Assembly: GCA_025360105.1 (NCBI GenBank) | Contig: JANYCT010000017.1 | Span: forward strand, 1-49,749 | Source of the DNA: Actinomycetes bacterium | GTDB taxonomy: Bacteria; Actinomycetota; Acidimicrobiia; Acidimicrobiales; Ilumatobacteraceae | DNA: 49,749 nucleotides | Direction: 5' to 3' | Shown here: one piece after another, positions 24,390-30,750 of the stretch | Numbering within the stretch: the first letter of the stretch is position 1 | Layout of the letters: each line of letters starts with the position of its first letter | Notes under the pieces: generated by a model | The model's input: the letters and a program-made list of their open reading frames with translations, nothing else | The model's database searches: none | Told to the model about the DNA's origin: nothing | Translations under genes and position numbers: made by a program

Positions 24390-25709
24390 ATGCCCGACCA
24401 CACCGAGAGCTCAGCACGTCCCGAGTTTGCGCCGGATGCCTTCGATCCGCGTACCGACGCGGTGATGCAGTGCCCGTATCCGTTCTTCGACCGCATGCGC
24501 GCCGAGGACCCCGTGCATCGCATGGACGGCGCGTTGGTGGGCCGACCCGGCGAGCAGGTCTACGCCGTGACTCGCCACGATCTTGTGTCGCAGGTGCTGA
24601 TGGACTGGCACAGGTATTCGTCTCGGTTCGGTTCCCCGGGTTCCGCGCCACCCGCGCACTTGATGGCCGAGTTACGCGAGATCGCGGCCGGCGGATGGCG
24701 ACGACCACCGACGATGCTGACCGCCGATCCCCCCGTACACACTCGCTATCGCAAGCTCGTGTCCAAGGCCTTCACGCCGAGCCGGGTCGCCTCTATGGCA
24801 CCGACGATCCAACGAATCTGCGACGACCTGATTGCCGGCTTCCCCCCGAGCGGTCCGGTGGACTTCCTCACGTCGTTCTGCGTGCCGATTCCGACGCGAA
24901 CCATTGCCGCCGCGTTGGGCGTTCCCGAAGAACGTTTCGCCGACTTCAAACGCTGGGCCGACGCATCAGTGGCGTCGATTGGTCGTCAACTCGATGACGA
25001 CGGTTGGCTCGCCGCGGGTCGAGGTGTCGTCGAGCTGCAGCAGTACTTCGCCGGCGAGTTCGTGGCGCGCAATATCGAACCGCGCGATGACCTGCTCACC
25101 GACCTGTTGCGCGCTCGCCTCTACGCCGACGACGGCATCGAAGAAGGCGTCGATGGCGAGCCGCTGAGCATGGCCGAGCTGCTCTCCATCGTGCAGCAGC
25201 TGCAAGTGGCCGGCAGCGAGACCACGGCGAGCCTGATCGCCGACGCGGTAGTCCTGCTCGCCGATCACCCGGATGAATGGGATCGCATCGCCGGCGAGTC
25301 GGCCCGCGCGACCGCCGTGGTCGAGGAATGCCTGCGTCTCGCAAGCCCGAACCAGGGCATGTTCCGCGTGGTCAATCACGACACGGAACTCGGTGGGACT
25401 GCCATCCCGCAGGGCTCCACGATGTGGGTGCTCTTCGGCGCCGCCAACCGCGACGAGTCTGCGTATCCACACGCTTCGACTTTCGACCCAGGCCGCGAGC
25501 ACGTGGCGCAGCACCTCGCGTTCGGTCGTGGACCGCACTACTGCATCGGTGCGCCGCTCGCCCGTCTCGAAGCCACCATCGCTCTGCGGACCCTAGCCCG
25601 CGCCTTCAGTCGCGTCGAACCCGTGGACCCTGAGTCGTTGCGCTACGCACCCTCCGCGATTCTGCGCGGCCTCGAACACCTCGACGTCCGTCTCACGCCG
25701 CGGGCCTGA
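24390..25709 (+). CDS. cytochrome P450
   Basis: A 439-residue bacterial P450. The I-helix motif is AGSETT (274-279), the ExxR pair is Glu313-Arg316 (EECLR), and the haem loop is FGRGPHYCIG (378-387) with Cys385 as ligand. The length and N-terminus (about 20 disordered residues, then CPYPFFDRMRAEDPVHRMDG) are usual for soluble class I enzymes. It follows the Rieske gene with only 2 bp between them, so it is surely in the same operon; a shared substrate pathway (for example steroid, terpenoid or xenobiotic breakdown) is inference. It is only distantly similar to the P450 at 4071-5279, judging by motif sequence. Confidence 0.95.
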   Translation: MPDHTESSARPEFAPDAFDPRTDAVMQCPYPFFDRMRAEDPVHRMDGALVGRPGEQVYAVTRHDLVSQVLMDWHRYSSRFGSPGSAPPAHLMAELREIAAGGWRRPPTMLTADPPVHTRYRKLVSKAFTPSRVASMAPTIQRICDDLIAGFPPSGPVDFLTSFCVPIPTRTIAAALGVPEERFADFKRWADASVASIGRQLDDDGWLAAGRGVVELQQYFAGEFVARNIEPRDDLLTDLLRARLYADDGIEEGVDGEPLSMAELLSIVQQLQVAGSETTASLIADAVVLLADHPDEWDRIAGESARATAVVEECLRLASPNQGMFRVVNHDTELGGTAIPQGSTMWVLFGAANRDESAYPHASTFDPGREHVAQHLAFGRGPHYCIGAPLARLEATIALRTLARAFSRVEPVDPESLRYAPSAILRGLEHLDVRLTPRA

Positions 25710-25750
25710 TCGCCCGGCTGCTTCAGGTCGGAGTCGGACAGCTCACGCCA

Positions 25751-25780
25751 TTGACAGATTTTGCCAACCCCCGTTACGAT
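25751..25780 (+). promoter_or_regulatory. promoter of parDE, predicted leaderless
   Basis: A consensus -35 TTGACA (25751-25756) and a -10 TACGAT (25775-25780) are 18 bases apart. The GTG start of parD is only 6 bases after the -10, so transcription would begin at or within a base or two of the start codon and leave no room for a ribosome site. Confidence 0.75.
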
Positions 25781-25786
25781 GCGCAC

Positions 25787-26023
25787 GTGGCAACTCTCAA
25801 CGTGTCCCTTCCTGATTCGATGCGAGCCTTCGTCGACAGCGAAGTCGCGAGCGGCGACTACGGCACCGCCAGCGCATACGTGCAGCAGCTCATCCGCCGC
25901 GACATCCGCCGCGCCGAGGTTCGCCAGATGATGCTCGATGGCATCAACTCCGCGTCAGCAGTTCCCTACGACGATGCCTTCCGGAAGCGAATGAAGGATC
26001 GCCCCACGGGCCACCCGGCGTGA
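25787..26023 (+). CDS. parD: ParD-like antitoxin
   Basis: A 78-residue antitoxin. The N-terminal ribbon-helix-helix is MATLNVSLPDSMRAFVDSEVASGDYGTASAYVQQLIRRDIRR (1-42 or so), which binds operator DNA as a dimer; the C-terminal 30 residues would wrap the toxin. GTG 25787 was chosen because it gives the family start VATLNVSLP and lies 6 nt after the -10 box. An in-frame TTG at 25751 coincides with the -35 element and is not a plausible start. It overlaps parE by four bases (GTGA), so both proteins are made together. Confidence 0.92.
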   Translation: MATLNVSLPDSMRAFVDSEVASGDYGTASAYVQQLIRRDIRRAEVRQMMLDGINSASAVPYDDAFRKRMKDRPTGHPA

Positions 26024-26340
26024 AGCCACTCAGCATTCAGCTGAGGGCCGAGCACGATCTGTTCGATGCAATTGACCACTACGTTCTGAACGCGCCGCGG
26101 ATAGTCGAGCGGTTTCTTGCCGCAGTCGATCGAACAATGCTGTCGATCAGTCGGTCGCCTCGCATCGGGTCCGCGACCTTTGCGGAAGTGCTCGATATTC
26201 CCGGCCTTCGTTTTCAGGTCGTCAGAGCGTTCCCCTATGCCGTGTTCTACCAGGAGGCAGCCAGCGACATTCGGGTCATCCGCGTGTTGCACCATGGACG
26301 CGACGTGATGAGCCTGATCGACCATCCAAGCGAACCGTGA
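26020..26340 (+). CDS. parE: ParE/RelE-type toxin
   Basis: A 106-residue toxin of the RelE/ParE superfamily. Recognisable parts are LRAEHDLFDAIDHYV, RIVERFLAAVDRTMLSISRSPRIGS, and the C-terminal beta strands LRFQVVRAFPYAVFYQEAASDIRVIRVLHHGRD. ParE members inhibit DNA gyrase, whereas RelE members cut mRNA; the partner being a ParD-type RHH protein favours the first. The start is GTG 26020, overlapping the parD stop. Its end directly abuts the convergent serine hydrolase gene (stop codons at 26338-26340 and 26341-26343). Confidence 0.9.
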   Translation: MKPLSIQLRAEHDLFDAIDHYVLNAPRIVERFLAAVDRTMLSISRSPRIGSATFAEVLDIPGLRFQVVRAFPYAVFYQEAASDIRVIRVLHHGRDVMSLIDHPSEP

Positions 26341-27372
26341 TCACATCAGCTCGGCGAGCAGTGCGTCGATCTGCTGGCTCACCGGCCACGCGCCCCGGCT
26401 CTTGTTGCTGAACACCGTGTGGGTGAACCGTCCGGCAGGCTCGCTGACGGAGACGAAGCCCACACCTGCATCGAAACCGTGGATCGACACGGAGTCGTTC
26501 GATTCGTGGAGCCACAGACCCAACCCGCAGCGCAGCGACAGTGCAGGCTCGTCGCTACGCGACCGCACCATCTCGGCCACCGTGGTGCTTGACACGATGC
26601 GGCCCGACCAGTACGCCTGCCACAGCAGGTGCATGTCGGCGGCCGTGGTGTAGATGCCGCCGTCGCCGCTGCCGCGCACCGGGAGATGCAGCACGTTCGT
26701 ACGGAGCCCATCGTCGAAGAGGTAGCCAAGCGCAGCAGTGCCAGGCAGTTCGTCGGAACGAAGGAATGTCGTGTCCACCATCCCCGCCGGCACGCACACA
26801 CGCTGCTCGACGAGATCGTGGAACGGGATGCCAGAGACACGTTCTGCGATCAGCGCAAGCACCACGAATGCACCGTTGTTGTAGGCGAACCGTTCACCCG
26901 GGGTGGACTTCATCGGGTGCCCGTCGAGCGCCGCAAGATATTGCTCGGTCGTGGCGAGTTGATGCACTGGAACCGGCATCACGTAGTCGGTCCAATCGGT
27001 CACTTCGTCCTCGTCGAGGTAGTCGCCGGTGCCCGAGCGATGCGCGAGGAGGTGCTCGACCGTCACCGCGTCATCGATCAACAGCAGGTCACTGCCGAGC
27101 ACCGAACGTGCTGTCGTGTCGAGGCTGAGTTCCCCACGTTCGACCATGCTCATCACCGTGAGTGCCGTGAAACCCTTCGCGCCGCTCGCGGTAGCGAACT
27201 GTGTTGCGACCGAGTTCGGAACGCCGAGTGCCCGATACGCCATCCCAGTGGCGTACTCGAAGGCGACCGTGCCATCGAGGTCGATACGCACGACCCCGGA
27301 GAAACCCACGTCGTCGATGATCTGAAGCACCCGGTTGCGGAGACCGTTCGCATCACGCGGCGATGTATTCAC
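26341..27372 (-). CDS. serine hydrolase, beta-lactamase class C / PBP4* family
   Basis: A 343-residue serine hydrolase. The catalytic tetrad motif SxxK is in ATASGAKGFTAL (Ser-Gly-Ala-Lys), YxN is in FAYNNGAF, and HxG-like IHGFDAG stands near the C-terminus. No signal peptide is visible, so it is probably cytoplasmic; EstB-like esterase or peptidase activity is as likely as beta-lactamase activity. The frame is open 55 codons upstream, but that extension contains the hairpin at 27487-27532 and lacks coding character, so GTG 27372 (VNTSPRDANGLRNR) was chosen. It converges on parE with no gap. Confidence 0.88.
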   Translation of the reverse strand: MNTSPRDANGLRNRVLQIIDDVGFSGVVRIDLDGTVAFEYATGMAYRALGVPNSVATQFATASGAKGFTALTVMSMVERGELSLDTTARSVLGSDLLLIDDAVTVEHLLAHRSGTGDYLDEDEVTDWTDYVMPVPVHQLATTEQYLAALDGHPMKSTPGERFAYNNGAFVVLALIAERVSGIPFHDLVEQRVCVPAGMVDTTFLRSDELPGTAALGYLFDDGLRTNVLHLPVRGSGDGGIYTTAADMHLLWQAYWSGRIVSSTTVAEMVRSRSDEPALSLRCGLGLWLHESNDSVSIHGFDAGVGFVSVSEPAGRFTHTVFSNKSRGAWPVSQQIDALLAELM

Positions 27373-27486
27373 GCGGCCCACACTGGCACACTCCCGCGAC
27401 CCATGACACCGACTCTTTGCCTGCGCGAGCCCGCAAGTCAAACCTTGACCGAGTTGCTCTCGCAATCCGGACTCCGGCGCTACTGG

Positions 27487-27532
27487 TCGTGAATGCTTCA
27501 GCGCACGTCTACGGTGCGCTGAACATTCACGA
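27487..27532. repeat. long hairpin repeat, copy 1
   Basis: A 46-bp near-palindrome: arms 27487-27506 and 27514-27532 pair over 19 bp with a single bulged C, around a 7-base loop GTCTACG. It lies 38 bp beyond the stop of the PASTA-LysM gene in that gene's direction, so it could end transcription, although there is no T-run. A nearly identical copy stands at 29309-29353. Confidence 0.88.
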
Positions 27533-27570
27533 AACAATACTGGGCGGCGAAAGGGCGACCGGCGCGCGCT

Positions 27571-28737
27571 TCACGGCGTTGCGAGTACCGAATCTGCGAG
27601 TTTGTTGAGGCCCTGTGCGGCGGCGGTGATCGCGTCGCTCGTCAGAAGGTTGTCGTCGATCGTTTCAGCAACGATGTAGACCACATGTTTTGGCGTGACG
27701 ATCGCGACTCGTCGGCCTTTACCGACCATTGTTTCGACGAACATGGTCGTGTCTGCAGAGAGCTGCACGCCGGGCGCGTTGACACCGGCGGCTTGTTGTT
27801 GCCAATCGGTAGAGCTGGTGTCGAGGTTCGCGGGTAGTTGGGTGAGGACGAATGCGAGGTTCCCGTCGAGTACTTTGCCGTCTGCGGTGAGGGTGCCGAT
27901 GATCTTGGTGCTGAACTCCGCGGATGATCCCACACTCTGCTCGGTGATACCGAGGTCGAGGTGAAGCGACGCCGCCTCTTGCTCCACTGCTGCGCGCCAA
28001 GCTGCGTCGGTTGCGGGCTGGCTGCTGAGTGGGAGCGCCTGGCCGAGGTCCAGGGGTGCGGTGGTGCTTTGGCCGGAGGCTGCGAGCTCGGCGACGGTGA
28101 GGCCGCTAAAACCGAGGAGTTGGTCGAGCGTGAGGCCTTGAGAGGCGGCGATCGACTGATAGCTGTCGCCCTCCTTCACGACGTACAAGGCCCCGGGTCG
28201 GTATGCGACAACGATCTCAACCTTGGTGCCACATGACGTCGTGGTTCCCGGAGCAGTGTTTTGTCGAACGACGGCGTAGTCGGCATCGGTCGAGCTCACG
28301 CCGGGCGGCGGGTGTTCCTGGCGCGCATTGGGCTCAAGCCCAGCTTGCGCGAGGGCAGCAACAGCTTGGGCCTTGGGCATGCCAGCTACATTCGGCACTG
28401 AGGCCTGCCCGCCCGTGTTCGTGCAAGCGGGGGTAGTCGTCGCGCTCACGACGGCCGCCGAAGTCTCGGTTGCAAGAGGTGTCGTGGCCGACGACTCATC
28501 CGTTGCGCTGGGTGCCGCAGCGGGCGAAGTTGGGGTCGGGTCGTTCGTTGCAATGACCACGAGCCCCCCGACGCCAGCGAGCATGACCAGTGACGCGGCG
28601 ACAGCGAGATAGGGGCGACGTGGCGGCATCTGGTTGTCGACTGTCACGAGCAGCACGGGCGGCCCGTCCGGGTCAGGAGCGGCGGCGACGAAGTCGTGGA
28701 GTGTCGAGCGGATGGCGTGTTCGAAGTCTTGAGTCAT
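27571..28737 (-). CDS. membrane protein with PASTA-like and LysM-like domains, anti-sigma-like
   Basis: A 388-residue single-pass protein. Residues 1-42 are a short cytoplasmic head (MTQDFEHAIRSTLHDFVAAAPDPDG), 43-63 the membrane helix, and 66-105 a Ser/Thr/Ala linker. A PASTA-like segment follows (about 110-178: VPNVAGMPKAQAVAALAQAGLEPN...GTKVEIVVAYR), with Cys105 and Cys169 perhaps forming a disulfide. A LysM-like segment spans about 184-238 (LYVVKEGDSYQSIAASQGLTLDQLL...LDLGQALPL), then an unrecognised 150-residue domain. PASTA and LysM bind cell-wall fragments. Its ATG overlaps the sigma-factor stop by four bases, so it probably holds or senses for that sigma factor. No HxxxCxxC zinc anti-sigma motif is present. 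Confidence 0.8.
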   Translation of the reverse strand: MTQDFEHAIRSTLHDFVAAAPDPDGPPVLLVTVDNQMPPRRPYLAVAASLVMLAGVGGLVVIATNDPTPTSPAAAPSATDESSATTPLATETSAAVVSATTTPACTNTGGQASVPNVAGMPKAQAVAALAQAGLEPNARQEHPPPGVSSTDADYAVVRQNTAPGTTTSCGTKVEIVVAYRPGALYVVKEGDSYQSIAASQGLTLDQLLGFSGLTVAELAASGQSTTAPLDLGQALPLSSQPATDAAWRAAVEQEAASLHLDLGITEQSVGSSAEFSTKIIGTLTADGKVLDGNLAFVLTQLPANLDTSSTDWQQQAAGVNAPGVQLSADTTMFVETMVGKGRRVAIVTPKHVVYIVAETIDDNLLTSDAITAAAQGLNKLADSVLATP

Positions 28738-29210
28738 TGGAGTGCCTTTCGGAGATGGATGCGGGCGCGTACGAGATGGCGACGAACTGTCCCCGGTGCG
28801 ACCTGAAGCAGCGTCGCGATATCGCGTTCGCTGAGGTCCTCCCAGTAGACGAAGTAGACGACCGTTCGCTGCGCGAGGCTGAGTGCGCCGACTGCGCGGC
28901 GGACATCGACGAAGGTGTCCGGGCCCGCGGTGGAGAAAGGTCCGACAGCAGCGAGGTCGCGCCGCCATCTCCGTTCACGCGAGCGCCGGAGATCGTTCGC
29001 GCGGTTGGCGACGGCACGCATCAGATACGCCCGGGGATTGGCGACAGTTTCACCGGCAGCGAGAGTGCCTGCGCGCAGGAACGCCTCGACAGCAATGTCA
29101 TGGGCGTCGCTCGGCCCCACGAGCACAGTCGCGAAGCGCATCAGATCCGCTGCATGCTTGCGCCACAACTCGTCAGCACCTGTCGAGGGGGATCGATCGA
29201 TGTCCATCAT
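28734..29210 (-). CDS. ECF-type RNA polymerase sigma factor
   Basis: A 158-residue sigma-70 factor reduced to regions 2 and 4. Region 2 spans ADELWRKHAADLMRFATVLVGPSDAHDIAVEAFLRAG...NPRAYLMRAVANRANDLRRSRERR, and region 4 is VGALSLAQRTVVYFVYWEDLSERDIATLLQVAPGTVRRHLVRARIHLRKAL, with the HTH near the C-terminus. This size and pairing fits the SigE-like group of actinobacteria. Two ATGs in a row (29210, 29207) are both possible starts. It overlaps the PASTA-LysM membrane protein by four bases. The likely role is a cell-wall stress response, which is inference from the partner's domains. A candidate self-promoter lies at 29266-29291. Confidence 0.9.
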   Translation of the reverse strand: MMDIDRSPSTGADELWRKHAADLMRFATVLVGPSDAHDIAVEAFLRAGTLAAGETVANPRAYLMRAVANRANDLRRSRERRWRRDLAAVGPFSTAGPDTFVDVRRAVGALSLAQRTVVYFVYWEDLSERDIATLLQVAPGTVRRHLVRARIHLRKALQ

Positions 29211-29265
29211 TCAACTACAAGACGTCACAGCCCCCGACTGCGCGTGACACCCAGACAACCGCACG

Positions 29266-29291
29266 CACGATGTGGGACGTTCGCAAATTCC
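29266..29291 (-). promoter_or_regulatory. candidate ECF-type promoter of the sigma gene
   Basis: On the minus strand GGAAT (29287-29291) is followed after 17 bases by CGTG (29266-29269). ECF promoters often have a GGAA(C/T) -35 and CGT-rich -10. No second copy was found to confirm the motif, so support is weak. It would leave a 5' leader of about 50 bases before ATG 29210. Confidence 0.3.
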
Positions 29292-29308
29292 GGTCGGTCA
29301 TGACTTGC

Positions 29309-29353
29309 TCGTGAATGCTGAGCGCACGTCTACGGTGCGCTGAGCATTCACGA
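29309..29353. repeat. long hairpin repeat, copy 2
   Basis: A 45-bp near-palindrome with arms 29309-29327 and 29335-29353 (19 bp, one internal mismatch) and the same 7-base loop, GTCTACG, as copy 1 at 27487-27532. It lies 101 bp beyond the stop of the acyl-CoA dehydrogenase gene and 99 bp upstream of the sigma start. Outside the palindrome the two copies share no flanking similarity. Confidence 0.88.
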
Positions 29354-29453
29354 AGCTGTTCCGTGGTCCAACGGCCGGTGCCCGCAGCTGGGGGCGGCTC
29401 CGAACAGCGAGCGAACGGCGACGGACGAACGGCAGCGCGCCGAACGAGGCGAA

Positions 29454-30668
29454 CTATTCGATACGCAGGCCGGAGATCGCACGAGCGATCACCAGCTGTT
29501 GAATCTCAGACGTGCCTTCGAAGATCGTGTGGATCTTGGCGTCACGGTGCCAGCGCTCCACGGGGTACTCACGGGTGTAGCCGTAGCCGCCGAGAATCTG
29601 GATGGCTTCCTCGGTCACCCGCACTGCCGTCTCGGACGCCTTGTACTTGCTCATCGAGCCTTCGGCATTCGTGAACCCACCATTGCGGGCGAGCCATGCG
29701 GCGCGCCAGATGAGCAGACGCGACGCCTCGATCTCGGTGATCATGTTCGCGAGCTTGAAGGCGATGGCCTGGTTCATGATGATCGGCTTGCCGAACGCGT
29801 GGCGCTCCTTGGCGTATTCCAGCGCGTACTCGTAGGCGGCGCGGGCGATACCGAGCGCCTGCGCGCCAACCGAGGGGCGGGTGGCTTCGAAGGTGGCCAT
29901 GGCCGGCTGCTTCTCGCCGCTGTGGCCGCGCTCGCGCGCACGGGCCAACTTGGCGTCGAGCTTCTCCTTGCCACCGAGCAGGCAGCTGCCGGGGATGCGT
30001 ACATCGTCGAGCACGACCTCGGCGGTGTGCGAGGCACGGATGCCGTGCTTGAGGTACTTCTGGCCCTGGCTGAGGCCCTTGCTGTTCGGCGGGATGATGA
30101 AGCTGGCCTGACCGCGACCCTTGAGGTCGGGCTCGACGGCTGCAACAACGACGTGGATGTTGGCGATACCACCGTTGGTGATCCATGCCTTGGTGCCGTT
30201 GAGGACCCACTCGTCACTGGCCTGGTCGTACACCGCACGCGTGCGCAGCGACGAGACATCGCTGCCGGCGTCGGGCTCGCTCACGCAGAACGCACCGAGC
30301 TTCACGTCGTTCTCGTCGCCGTAACACTGCGGAACCCATTCCATGACCTGCGCGGGTGTGCCGTTTCCAGAGATGCCGGCCGCGGCGAGGGCCGAACCCA
30401 TGATGGCCATGCCGATGCCGGCGTCGCCCCAGAACAGCTCCTCAATCGCGACGGGCAAGGTGAGTCCGGTGGTGTCGACCATTGCGTTCATCAGAAAATC
30501 GAAGCCGTACAGACCGATCTTCGCGGCCTCCTGCACGACCGGCCACGGGAATTCTTCGCGCTCGTCCCACTCGTGCGCGGCGGGACGGATGACATTTTCG
30601 GCGAAGTCGTGCACCCACTTCTGGATCTGCAGTTGGTCTTCGTTGAGGGTGAGGGAGAAATCAGCCAT
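29454..30668 (-). CDS. acyl-CoA dehydrogenase family protein
   Basis: A 404-residue flavoprotein of the acyl-CoA dehydrogenase family. The N-terminal helical domain (LNEDQLQIQKWVHDFAENVIRPAAHEWDE), the middle domain signature AFCVSEPDAGSDVSSLRTRA with WVLNGTKAWITNGG, and the C-terminal signature AIQILGGYGYTREYPVERWHRDAKIHTIFEGTSEIQQLVIAR are all present. It introduces a trans-2 double bond into acyl-CoA and passes electrons to ETF via FAD. The start is ATG 30668 rather than GTG 30674, because TAACTT lies 6 nt ahead and there is no ribosome site. The promoter contains a palindrome, pointing to repression by a TetR-like regulator of fatty-acid use. It is a single-gene unit. Confidence 0.95.
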   Translation of the reverse strand: MADFSLTLNEDQLQIQKWVHDFAENVIRPAAHEWDEREEFPWPVVQEAAKIGLYGFDFLMNAMVDTTGLTLPVAIEELFWGDAGIGMAIMGSALAAAGISGNGTPAQVMEWVPQCYGDENDVKLGAFCVSEPDAGSDVSSLRTRAVYDQASDEWVLNGTKAWITNGGIANIHVVVAAVEPDLKGRGQASFIIPPNSKGLSQGQKYLKHGIRASHTAEVVLDDVRIPGSCLLGGKEKLDAKLARARERGHSGEKQPAMATFEATRPSVGAQALGIARAAYEYALEYAKERHAFGKPIIMNQAIAFKLANMITEIEASRLLIWRAAWLARNGGFTNAEGSMSKYKASETAVRVTEEAIQILGGYGYTREYPVERWHRDAKIHTIFEGTSEIQQLVIARAISGLRIE

Positions 30669-30674
30669 TCGCAC

Positions 30675-30704
30675 AAGTTACCAGTCGGTAACCTTGGCGC
30701 GCAA
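30675..30704 (-). promoter_or_regulatory. leaderless promoter of acyl-CoA dehydrogenase with built-in operator
   Basis: On the minus strand TTGCGC (30699-30704) and TAACTT (30675-30680) are 18 bases apart and the -10 ends 6 nt before ATG 30668. A perfect inverted repeat, GTTACC-AGTC-GGTAAC (30677-30692), overlaps the -10 and the spacer, so any dimeric protein bound there would block polymerase. Confidence 0.65.
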
Positions 30705-30750
30705 CCCTTTGGGTGACAGCACGCCAACGTCGACATGTTTGAATCCGCTC

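Noticed and set aside
27372-27537. N-terminal extension of the serine hydrolase gene
   Set aside because: The stretch contains the long hairpin and no signal peptide or conserved residues; GTG 27372 gives a normal family start.
27487-29353. A composite transposon with the two hairpins as terminal repeats
   Set aside because: No transposase, no target-site duplication and no shared flanks are visible; the hairpins are each palindromic, so they fit dispersed repeats or terminators as well.
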